Source: Deltaproteobacteria bacterium (GTDB taxonomy: Bacteria; Desulfobacterota; DSM-4660; Desulfatiglandales; HGW-15). Taken from it: DNA of 11,939 bases. Numbering within the stretch: position 1 is the stretch's first letter; the number at the start of each line of letters is the position of its first letter. Under the pieces are notes generated by a model. It saw nothing but the letters and a program-made list of their open reading frames with translations. It was not told where the DNA came from and made no database searches. The stretch spans positions 1 through 11,939 of the forward strand of contig JAFGPH010000397.1 of NCBI GenBank assembly GCA_016926135.1, given 5' to 3'. The position numbers were made by a program, and so were the translations under genes. This document shows, one piece after another, positions 5,358-11,939 of the stretch.

Positions 5358-7642
5358 TTCCTGCCTCCCTTCCTCGAATCCATTGCCTTTTTGACGGCCT
5401 GGAGGACCCTGTCGGGCGTCATGGGGTACTCGTGCATCCATGTGCCAACCGCATTGGAGACGGCCATGAGCACGGCAGATGGCCCCGGAGATGTGGCGAT
5501 CTCCCCCACCCCAACGGCACGGAAGCGGTGGCTGGGGAAAGGAGTCTCCAGGACCACCTTGTCGATCACGGGCAACTCGCTGAAGGTGCGCCATTTATAA
5601 TCGATCATGTTGGCATTAACGATATGTCCCGTCCGACGGTCGAGAATCGTCTCCTCGAAGATTGCACTGTCTATACCAGCGGTGCCGAAACATGCATTGA
5701 GCTGTCCTTCCAGGCCCTGGGGATCGATGATTTTGCCCACATCGGTGGCATTGACGACGCGGATGAGGTCTACCTTTCCAGTTTCTGAATCGACCTCGAC
5801 CTCCACAAAGCTCATCATGCAGTTGCACATGGTGAAATCGGGTTCGAAACGGCCGTACCCCAGGATGGTGCGGTCGTTTCCCATGGCCCTCCATTTCAGG
5901 GACTTGTTCGGGTCGTCCTTCACAAAGATAACCCCATCAACGGTATCCAGTTCATCGGGGGATGCACCGAGCTTGGGCGCGGCCAATTCGAGGAGCTGCC
6001 TCCTCGCATCCTCAGCGGCATTGATGACCGCGCTGCCGATAGCGTAAGTCCCCCTGGAGCCTACAGGGCCGAACTCGAAAGGCGTGACAAGGGAATCGGC
6101 GGGCGTCATGGAGATACGCTCCAGCGGTATCTGAAGCACCTCAGCGACCATCTTGACATAGTTGCTTTTCTGCCCGGTCCCGTGTTCAGCCACACAGAGA
6201 AAGATCGTGGCGGTCCCGTTGGAGCCGAGCTGCACGTAAGCCTCGGAGGCGTCTTCTCCGATATCGGCGTTTCCATGGACCCCTACGCCTATGCCCCGCC
6301 GCCTTGTGCCGTTCACGGCGCTCGGGGTTAACCAGCCTTTCCATTTCTCCTTCCACCCGAAAGTCTCCGCTCCCCTGTCCATGGCATTCGAGAAATCCAC
6401 ACCCCTGAAATCGTACCACCTGCCGTCCCGCCAGTAGTAGCCTCCGCCAGGCTTGACGAAATTCTTCCGGAGCACCTCGAAAGGATCAAGCCCTGCCTTT
6501 TCCATGGCAAGACTCAGAAGAGGAATGAATGCACACTTCAATTCCTGACCCCCGAACCCCCTCATGGAACCGGAGGCATTCCTGTTCGTTACCACCACAT
6601 GGTTCTTCAGATCCCAGTTGGGGCACTGGGCCATGATCATGAGCTCCCCTGAACCTATCGCAACCTGGGCTTGCGTCGTGAACGAATAGTAGCCGGTATC
6701 CACATACCACGTTCCCTGTATGGCCGTCAGGGTGCCGTCCCTTTTCATCCCCACCCTTGCGTGGATGCGGGAGCCGAGTCTCAAGACAAAGCATGCCAGG
6801 TGTTCTTCTTTTGTGAAGACCACCTTTACGGGCAGCCTGGTGGCCCTGCTGAGGAGCGCTGCGTAGGATTCCACCTGCCAGCACATGATCTTTGTCCCAA
6901 ATCCGCCGCCTACGTGGGAGCCGATGCTTCTGACCTCCACCTGCCTGTTGAAGACGTGGAAGAGGGTCACCTTGTCCATGTAGGGGGCCTGACTGGTTCC
7001 CCAGACGGTCAGCCTGTCAGGGTCCTCCCACTGGGCCACCGCCCCTACGGATTCGGGCGGGAGGGCATTGGGTATGTTCTCGTACCCGAAGGTCCCTTCC
7101 GTAATGACGTCGGCCTCCGCGAACCCCTTTTCCACATCCCCTCTCAGCACGCCCTTCAGACAGTTAAGTCCGTAGATGATGGTCCCTCCCGGCAAGATGT
7201 TGTCGGGGTATTCGTCGTAAATGGCAGGTGCACCGGGTTTCAAGGCGGAATCGATATCGAAGACTGCCGGCAGCACCTCGTATTCCACGCTGATGAGATC
7301 GAGGGCTTCCTCGGCGATCTCTTCCGTAGTGGCAGCCACGAGGGCCACGGCATCCCCCACGTATCGGACCTTGCTATCGAGGATGCGAACGTTTCTGGGC
7401 GTACCTCCCCGGAAGTCGGGGATATCCTGCCACGTGAGAACCGCCTTTACTCCCGACAGGGCTTGGGCCTTGCTCTTGTCGATCTTTTTGATCCGTGCAT
7501 GGGCGTAAGGGCTTCGAAGCACTTTTCCATGAAGGAGACCGGGAAACTTGCGGTCGTCCATGTACTCTGCAGCCCCGGTGACGATATCGACGGCGTCTCT
7601 GCGGGGAATCGCTTTCCCGATGTATCGGTATGTCTCGCCCAT
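5354..7642 (-). CDS. Molybdenum-binding large subunit, xanthine dehydrogenase family
   Basis: The 762-residue catalytic subunit binds the molybdopterin cofactor. Residues about 18-130 are the a/b-hammerhead domain. The Mo-pterin contact motif VGGGFGTK is at 244-251, RGFGGQE at 361-367, an EHGTGQ motif at 486-491, and the presumed catalytic Glu714 lies in GVGEIATSPG near the end. There is no AYRCSFR-like loop, so it is not a CO dehydrogenase. Length and subunit order fit xanthine dehydrogenase-like and 4-hydroxybenzoyl-CoA reductase-like enzymes. The substrate cannot be told from motifs. The ATG at 7642 has a GGGAGG ribosome site and lies 2 bases after the [2Fe-2S] gene's stop; its own TGA overlaps the next start. 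Activity needs all three subunits and Mo cofactor insertion; no XdhC-like chaperone is in the window. Confidence 0.95.
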   Translation of the reverse strand: MGETYRYIGKAIPRRDAVDIVTGAAEYMDDRKFPGLLHGKVLRSPYAHARIKKIDKSKAQALSGVKAVLTWQDIPDFRGGTPRNVRILDSKVRYVGDAVALVAATTEEIAEEALDLISVEYEVLPAVFDIDSALKPGAPAIYDEYPDNILPGGTIIYGLNCLKGVLRGDVEKGFAEADVITEGTFGYENIPNALPPESVGAVAQWEDPDRLTVWGTSQAPYMDKVTLFHVFNRQVEVRSIGSHVGGGFGTKIMCWQVESYAALLSRATRLPVKVVFTKEEHLACFVLRLGSRIHARVGMKRDGTLTAIQGTWYVDTGYYSFTTQAQVAIGSGELMIMAQCPNWDLKNHVVVTNRNASGSMRGFGGQELKCAFIPLLSLAMEKAGLDPFEVLRKNFVKPGGGYYWRDGRWYDFRGVDFSNAMDRGAETFGWKEKWKGWLTPSAVNGTRRRGIGVGVHGNADIGEDASEAYVQLGSNGTATIFLCVAEHGTGQKSNYVKMVAEVLQIPLERISMTPADSLVTPFEFGPVGSRGTYAIGSAVINAAEDARRQLLELAAPKLGASPDELDTVDGVIFVKDDPNKSLKWRAMGNDRTILGYGRFEPDFTMCNCMMSFVEVEVDSETGKVDLIRVVNATDVGKIIDPQGLEGQLNACFGTAGIDSAIFEETILDRRTGHIVNANMIDYKWRTFSELPVIDKVVLETPFPSHRFRAVGVGEIATSPGPSAVLMAVSNAVGTWMHEYPMTPDRVLQAVKKAMDSRKGGRK

Positions 7643-7644
7643 GG

Positions 7645-8181
7645 TTACCTCCCTTTGTCCACAACGGACATGACCGCCCGAACCACGTGGTAGTGGCTGA
7701 CGCACCGGCAGAAGTTGCCCGAAAGGGCCTCCTTCACCTCTTCCTCCGTGGGTGACGGATTTTCATGGAGAAGGGCCTTCGAAGTCATGATCATGCCTGG
7801 AGTGCAGAAACCGCATTGAAAGGCCGTATGATCGATAAAGGCCTGCTGCAGGGGATCGAGCTCGCCGGTTTCGGCGTTCCTCAGACCCTCAATGGTGGTG
7901 ATCGTCTTTCCATCGCATTCCACGGTCAACGTCTTGCATGAAAGGATCGCTTTCCCGTCCATGATCACTGTGCAGGCTCCGCAGGCGCCCTCGTCACAGG
8001 ATACCTTGGTGCCTGTGAGTCCCAGGGTTTCCCGGATCGTGTGGGAAAGCGTATGGCCGGGCTCCACCTCTCCAGGTCGGCTGCCAACCGTCAGTTCATA
8101 ATCCACCCCGTTCACCCTCAAGGTGATCGGTGCTGCCCCGGGAATCTTCCTGCCCGCCGTATCCGCCCTTTTTTTGGACAT
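7645..8181 (-). CDS. [2Fe-2S] small subunit of the molybdenum hydroxylase
   Basis: The 178-residue protein carries the two [2Fe-2S] clusters that take electrons from the Mo centre to the flavin. The plant-ferredoxin-like domain has Cys62, Cys67, Cys70 and Cys82 (SCDEGACGACTV, then ILSC). The all-helical second domain has Cys123 and Cys126 (FQCGFCTPGM) and Cys158 and Cys160 (FCRC). All eight cysteines are present. A basic extension of about 18 residues precedes the usual start of the domain. The ATG at 8181 has an AGGAGG ribosome site with 8-base spacing. It is the first of three coupled subunit genes. A 167-base gap with no hairpin or clear promoter separates it from the ligase gene, so transcription probably runs through. 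Confidence 0.95.
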   Translation of the reverse strand: MSKKRADTAGRKIPGAAPITLRVNGVDYELTVGSRPGEVEPGHTLSHTIRETLGLTGTKVSCDEGACGACTVIMDGKAILSCKTLTVECDGKTITTIEGLRNAETGELDPLQQAFIDHTAFQCGFCTPGMIMTSKALLHENPSPTEEEVKEALSGNFCRCVSHYHVVRAVMSVVDKGR

Positions 8182-8348
8182 CCCATCTTCCTCCTTTGTG
8201 TTCGTCTGATGTCGGGGCCCAGGAGCACTTCCACACCCGGGCGCACACCGGAATCGGGCTACCCCGCTCTGCGGTCTCCTTTCCGCCATCGGTCATCCTC
8301 TTCTCCTGTGCCATCCCCTTCCTGGTTCTTTATGCATGGCCCTTTTGC

Positions 8349-9956
8349 TCAGATCTTCCTCTCCCTTCCCTGCCAGTACCTGTCTCTGAGTTCCCGCTTC
8401 AGGATCTTCCCTTGCGGGTTCTTGGGGAGGTCATCCACGAATTCTATGGATCTCGGCGCCTTGTAGCGGGCGAGATGGTCTTTACAGAAGTTCATCACAT
8501 CCTCTGCAGCGGGGTTCTGTCCCTCCTTGAGGATGATCGCTGCGTGGACTCTCTCCACCCACTTTTCGTCGGGAATACCGATCACGGCGGCCTCCAGCAC
8601 CGCAGGGTGCCGATAGAGCACCTCTTCCACCTCCCTGGGGAAAACGTTCTCTCCTCCGGTAATGATCATGTCTTTCTTCCTGTCCACGATATAGATGAAC
8701 CCCTTCTCATCGTAGTAGCCCATGTCTCCCGTGTGGAGCCACCCGTCAACGATGGTCCTGGCCGTATCCTCGGGTTTCCTCCAGTAACCCACCATAATGG
8801 ACTTGCTCCGTACGGCAATCTCGCCCACCGCGCCGGGCTCCACGTCGCGGTTACCTTCATCAAGGATCCTCACGTGCACGCCGATGCAGGGCTGGCCGCA
8901 GGAGGCCAGCACCTTCTGTTCTTCCGGGGATTTGTCCAGGACCTGATGGGCTTCTTTGGTGAGAATCGCGATGTCCGGACCCGATTCGGACTGTCCATAG
9001 GCCTGCGCGAATACCTCCCCGAAGGTGGCCATCCCCTTCCGGAGCAGTTCCACCGGCATGGGGGAGGCGGCGTACCACATTCGCTCGAGGTGCTGGAGAT
9101 TGTATTTCTCCACACCGGGAACGGCCAGCAAGCCGACGAGGTGGGTCGGGACGATATGAATGTCGGTTGCCTCCTCATCCTGAAGGCTCTGGAGGACGGC
9201 CTTCGGATCAAAAGACCGCTGGGCCATGATGACGTTGCTGGCCCCCACATAGAAAAAGGCCCAGAAGTGAGACCATCCGCCGATGTGGAAGAGGGGGAGA
9301 ATCATGATGTGTTTGTGGTGGGGCTTGAGTCCCACCTGGAGGACCTTGGTTCGGGCTTCCTCCAGTTTGCGGATATGGGTGTAGACCGCGCCGCGAGGGG
9401 TGCCCGTGGTACCGCTGGTATAGAAGATGATGAAGGGGTCTGTCTCCTGCACATCCACATCCGGCTCATCCGTGGGGAAGGCAGTGAGAAGCTCGTTATG
9501 GAAGATCATCCCCCCGGCAGGCTGTTCGATGGCAACGTAGTGCATGACATTCTTCAACCGGGCCCTGAGTCCGTCCGCCGCCGCCGCCAGTTCGGGGCCC
9601 ACAAACAAGGCCTTCACCTCCGAGTAATTGATGAGGTAATCGAGTTCCTCGGCCTGCATCCTTGGATTAAAGGGGGACACCACAAACCCTCCCTTCATGG
9701 CCGCGCCCGTGATATCGGTACACTCCAGGCAGTTCCAGGAGAGGATGCCTATGCCGTCTCCCTTCTTGAGACCGAGTGAATGAAGGGCGTGAACGAGGCT
9801 GTTCACCCGTTCGTTGTACCGGGAAAAAGTGAGCCGCCGGTCCCCGTAAATGAAGACCTCCTTGTCCGCCCGGAGCAGGGCGTTTCTGTAAAGGATGTCC
9901 GCATAGGTCCCAACGGGGTAACGGCCCAACTCCTTCAGCAACAGTTTCCTTGACAT
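8349..9956 (-). CDS. AMP-forming acyl-CoA synthetase (ANL superfamily)
   Basis: The 535-residue enzyme activates a carboxylic acid with ATP to an acyl-adenylate and then a CoA thioester. The ATP loop is YTSGTTGTPRG (179-189), followed by YGQSE (320-324), GWLHTGD (405-411), the hinge region DRKKDMIITGGENVFP (425-440) and the C-terminal catalytic Lys517 in PKNPQGK. All core motifs are intact and the length is typical of medium/long-chain and aryl ligases. One oddity is Arg188 where the loop usually has Lys. Specificity is not readable; the neighbouring molybdenum hydroxylase suggests an acid whose CoA ester is further oxidised or reduced. The ATG at 9956 has an AGGAGG site, 22 bases after the IclR stop, so the two are surely co-transcribed. 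Confidence 0.95.
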   Translation of the reverse strand: MSRKLLLKELGRYPVGTYADILYRNALLRADKEVFIYGDRRLTFSRYNERVNSLVHALHSLGLKKGDGIGILSWNCLECTDITGAAMKGGFVVSPFNPRMQAEELDYLINYSEVKALFVGPELAAAADGLRARLKNVMHYVAIEQPAGGMIFHNELLTAFPTDEPDVDVQETDPFIIFYTSGTTGTPRGAVYTHIRKLEEARTKVLQVGLKPHHKHIMILPLFHIGGWSHFWAFFYVGASNVIMAQRSFDPKAVLQSLQDEEATDIHIVPTHLVGLLAVPGVEKYNLQHLERMWYAASPMPVELLRKGMATFGEVFAQAYGQSESGPDIAILTKEAHQVLDKSPEEQKVLASCGQPCIGVHVRILDEGNRDVEPGAVGEIAVRSKSIMVGYWRKPEDTARTIVDGWLHTGDMGYYDEKGFIYIVDRKKDMIITGGENVFPREVEEVLYRHPAVLEAAVIGIPDEKWVERVHAAIILKEGQNPAAEDVMNFCKDHLARYKAPRSIEFVDDLPKNPQGKILKRELRDRYWQGRERKI

Positions 9957-9978
9957 CCCGTCCTCCTTTCTATTGCCT

Positions 9979-10764
9979 CTATCCTTCTACCCTGGCTCCC
10001 AGTTGTCTTGAAAGGGCCTTTCCCGCCTCGGCCACGAGCGGTCCGAACCGACGTGTCGCCTCTGCCGAGGGCAGCCCGAGCACAACCATGTAACCTATGG
10101 GCCGCGCGTTAGGACCGAGTACCGGCGCAGCCACGGCATGGAGGCCCGGGGCGGTCTCCTCTGTGTCCTGCGCAAACCACCTCCGGCGGCATTCTTCGAT
10201 CTCAGCCATGAGTTTTTCCCTGTCGAATCTGCCCGGGTCCCCATGGAAATAGAGCTTCCTGTCTTTGAGGAGACCTTGCAGTTCCTTCTTCGGAAGAAAT
10301 GCGGCAATGGCCTTGCCATGGGACCCATAGGTGATCGGGAAACGGTGTCCCACACGCATGGTAACCACGATGGGCCTTCCCCCTTCACGCTTCGCCGCAA
10401 CAAAGACGCTTTTCCCGGCTATCAATCCCAACGCAGCCGTTGTCCCGCTCTTTCTCGCAAGATCGTCGAGGATGGGTTCGGCCAGTGTCGGCGCACTCAG
10501 GTTATCCAGGAACCTCCGGGACAGTTCGATCAGGCCGGGCCCCAGGGAATAGCCCTTGCCTTCTGGATTCCTCTGAACGAGGCCTGATTTCTGAAGGGTC
10601 CCGAGGATGGAGAAGGCCTTGCTTTTGTGAACGCCCACCTGGCTGCAGATCTCGGTGAGGCTCATGTACGAGGAATCGGCCCGGGCAAGGCAGAACAGTA
10701 TCCGTGAAGCCTGCTCTACGGCCGGGACCAGATAACGTTCTTCCGTGGATGGCCCTTTCTTCAT
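9979..10764 (-). CDS. IclR-family transcriptional regulator
   Basis: The 261-residue protein has an N-terminal winged helix-turn-helix at about residues 12-75 (SLTEICSQVGVHKSKAFSIL, wing near QRNPEGKGYSLG). The C-terminal IclR effector-binding domain spans about 90-255 (SGTTAALGLIAGKSVFVAAK, GSHGKAIAAFLP, GLHAVAAPV, GYMVVLGLPS). The family binds small carboxylic or aromatic metabolites and acts as repressor or activator of catabolic genes. I chose the ATG at 10764, just before MKKGPSTEER; it has only a weak AAGTGG ribosome site, but upstream in-frame codons give non-conserved sequence. As first gene of the unit with the ligase and hydroxylase, it probably controls this operon and perhaps the divergent peptidase gene. 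Feedback by an acid or acyl-CoA is inference. Confidence 0.93.
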   Translation of the reverse strand: MKKGPSTEERYLVPAVEQASRILFCLARADSSYMSLTEICSQVGVHKSKAFSILGTLQKSGLVQRNPEGKGYSLGPGLIELSRRFLDNLSAPTLAEPILDDLARKSGTTAALGLIAGKSVFVAAKREGGRPIVVTMRVGHRFPITYGSHGKAIAAFLPKKELQGLLKDRKLYFHGDPGRFDREKLMAEIEECRRRWFAQDTEETAPGLHAVAAPVLGPNARPIGYMVVLGLPSAEATRRFGPLVAEAGKALSRQLGARVEG

Positions 10765-11018
10765 GCCACTTGGTTTTACTATTAGAACTTGGGTTTGCTG
10801 TGTAAAACAAAAGTTATCCCCCGGCTCTGTCATTGTCAAGAAGAAAACGGACGTCATTCGCCTTCGGAAGATCTCCGCCAACAACAGGATGGAGAGGCAC
10901 ACCTTCCGGTAGAGCTCTGAACGGCTCGTCAGGATTCGTCAAATGCGACTCATGTGGTGCCTCGTTGACAAGCGCTCGGCGTTGTGAGACCTTTCAGGGA
11001 CATGGATGGAGGGATAAG
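10765..11018. promoter_or_regulatory. Divergent regulatory region between IclR operon and P1 peptidase
   Basis: These 254 bases separate two gene starts pointing away from each other and hold no credible gene. On the - strand a perfect TTGACA (10839-10834) has TAACTT 17 bases later (10816-10811), only half matching a -10 box. An inverted repeat gttttac/gtaaaac lies at 10773-10779 and 10802-10808. Two TCGTCA copies lie near 10927-10941. The assignment as a regulatory region is safe; individual sites are weak. Confidence 0.5.
10773..10808. promoter_or_regulatory. Candidate IclR operator: inverted repeat gttttac / gtaaaac
   Basis: Perfect 7-base arms (10773-10779 and 10802-10808), extendable to 10 with one mismatch, are 29 bases apart from start to start, close to three helical turns. 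The repeat lies just upstream of the IclR start, where autoregulated IclR genes often have their operator. That the IclR protein binds it is inference. Confidence 0.3.
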
Positions 11019-11939
11019 ATGGCGGAGAAAGTGAGGGAACTGGCCTTCACGGATATCGAAGGCCTCGAGGTGGGGCATGCCCAGAACCTGGAAGCCGCAA
11101 CGGGATGCACGGTGATCATCCATGAAGAGGGCGCCACGGTCGGCGTGGACGTGAGGGGAGGGGCGCCGGGGACCAGGGAGACTGACCTCTTGAATCCCGT
11201 CAACCTGGTGGAAAAGGTCCACGCCGTGTTCCTGTCGGGGGGAAGCGCCTTCGGGCTGGACGTGGCCGGCGGCATCATGCAATACCTCGAGGAGAGGAAC
11301 ATCGGGTTTGACGTTCAGGTGACGAGGGTCCCCATTGTCTGCGGGGCCGTGCTTTTCGACCTCACCATCGGGGATCACAGAATCAGGCCGGACAGGGCCA
11401 TGGGGCATGAGGCCTGCGCAAATGCAAACCGCATGGAATCCAGGCAAGGCAACATCGGCGCCGGAACAGGGGCCACGGTGGGGAAGATCCTCGGAATGGA
11501 GAGGGCCATGAAAAGCGGCCTGGGTTGGTACGCCCTTCAGGCCGGGGAGTTGAAAGTGGGGGCCCTGGTGGCGGTGAACTGTCTGGGGGATGTCATGGAT
11601 CCCACCACAGGTGAGAAAGTGGCAGGTCCTCTGAACGAGGATCACACCACGCTCATGAGCACGGAAGAACTCATGGTGGAGTCCTGCGCCGAGAAGAGGA
11701 ACCTCTTTGCAGGGAATACGACGATCGGGGTGGTGGCCACCAATGCCGGGTTGACCAAGGCCCAGGCCACGAAACTTGCCTCCATGGCCCAGAACGGCTA
11801 TGCCAGGACCATGAGGCCCGCCCACACGATGTTTGACGGCGACACGATCTTCGCCTCTGCAACCGGTCAGATTGAGGCGGATCTCACCGTGGTGGGGCTC
11901 CTCGCTGCGAGGGTGATGGAAAGGGCTGTGGTAAGGGCC
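11019..11939 (+). CDS. P1-family (S58) self-processing aminopeptidase/amidase, 3' end cut off
   Basis: The frame is open for 307 codons to the window edge with no stop, so the C-terminus is missing. The sequence fits the DmpA/NylC family: DIEGLEVGHAQN near the start, GATVGVDVRGGAPGTRETDLL (38-58), LSGGSAFGLD (72-81), GNIGAGTGATVGK (144-156) and AGNTTIGVVATNA (231-243). Known members cut themselves before a Ser or Thr that becomes the N-terminal nucleophile; here that should be Asn233/Thr234. Known substrates are N-terminal D- or beta-amino acids and short amide oligomers. Near-full family length suggests only a few dozen residues are lost. The ATG at 11019 has a GGAGGG ribosome site. No signal peptide is seen. 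It diverges from the IclR gene and may share its regulation. Confidence 0.9.
   Translation, partial: MAEKVRELAFTDIEGLEVGHAQNLEAATGCTVIIHEEGATVGVDVRGGAPGTRETDLLNPVNLVEKVHAVFLSGGSAFGLDVAGGIMQYLEERNIGFDVQVTRVPIVCGAVLFDLTIGDHRIRPDRAMGHEACANANRMESRQGNIGAGTGATVGKILGMERAMKSGLGWYALQAGELKVGALVAVNCLGDVMDPTTGEKVAGPLNEDHTTLMSTEELMVESCAEKRNLFAGNTTIGVVATNAGLTKAQATKLASMAQNGYARTMRPAHTMFDGDTIFASATGQIEADLTVVGLLAARVMERAVVRA

Noticed and set aside
5358..5594. Upstream extension of the FAD subunit by 79 residues
   Set aside because: It would overlap the large-subunit gene in another frame and has no domain similarity; the ATGA-overlap start at 5357 has a clear ribosome site.
5354..7642. Identity as aerobic CO dehydrogenase CoxL
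   Set aside because: The AYRCSFR-like active-site loop is absent; the corresponding place reads SGSMRGFGGQE.
6671..7693. A 340-codon + strand frame across the Mo-binding subunit
   Set aside because: It is antisense to clearly coding, motif-bearing sequence and has shadow-like composition.
8182..8348. A small gene in the gap between ligase and [2Fe-2S] subunit
   Set aside because: The only open frame there runs into the [2Fe-2S] gene in another frame, with low-complexity residues and no recognisable motif.
8130..9779. A 549-codon open frame on the + strand
   Set aside because: It lies opposite the acyl-CoA synthetase, has no ribosome site, shows no recognisable domain and is rich in His/Gly/Pro as expected for an antisense frame in GC-rich DNA.
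10765..10902. Upstream extension of the IclR protein
   Set aside because: The extra residues resemble no IclR N-terminus and have no ribosome site; the extension would also remove most of the regulatory region.
10965..10993. TTGACA at 10965-10970 as promoter for the P1 peptidase gene
   Set aside because: No -10-like hexamer lies 16-18 bases downstream.
10950..11825. A 291-codon - strand frame
   Set aside because: It is the mirror of the P1-family peptidase, whose motifs are all in the + frame and which has a good ribosome site.

Overview
The window reads as a GC-rich bacterial chromosome segment. Gene content suggests an anaerobic or syntrophic proteobacterium of the Desulfobacterota (delta-proteobacterial) kind: a CoA ligase, a molybdenum hydroxylase with extra Fe-S/flavin modules, an orphan receiver protein and a winged-helix metallo-beta-lactamase protein, all with strong AGGAGG-type ribosome sites. 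The taxon is inference from gene style, not proven. I see no tRNA, rRNA, CRISPR array, transposase or integrase, no gene-free stretch over 300 bases, and no convincing intrinsic terminator.

Left part (1-2925): the tail of an unidentified gene (1-99) and a metallo-beta-lactamase-fold hydrolase (184-1167) on the + strand. Facing them on the - strand is a three-gene unit: a secreted four-cysteine protein, a stand-alone response-regulator receiver, and a lysine-rich protein. It is driven by a near-consensus sigma70 promoter at 2644-2672 that carries two dyads. A small putative zinc-binding protein (2719-2925) diverges from it. A perfect 16-bp inverted repeat links the start of that gene with the DNA just after its end.

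Main part (3012-10764, all - strand, read right to left): IclR-family regulator, AMP-forming acyl-CoA synthetase, then the three subunits of a molybdenum hydroxylase of the xanthine dehydrogenase family, in the order [2Fe-2S] subunit, Mo-binding subunit, FAD subunit. The last three are tightly packed (2-base gap, then an ATGA overlap). The FAD subunit is remarkable. Its FAD-binding domain is interrupted by a complete GltD/NfnB-like flavoprotein module with its own cysteine clusters, FAD site and NAD(P) site, and then the host domain resumes. The likely scheme is that the ligase makes a CoA thioester of a carboxylic acid, the Mo enzyme oxidises or reduces that compound (or a relative), and the inserted module exchanges electrons with NAD(P)H and perhaps ferredoxin. 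IclR would respond to a pathway metabolite. The substrate cannot be read from the sequence.

Right end (11019-11939): divergent from the IclR gene and cut by the window edge is a DmpA/NylC-type P1-family (S58) self-processing aminopeptidase/amidase. The 254-base region between them probably holds the regulatory sites for both directions.
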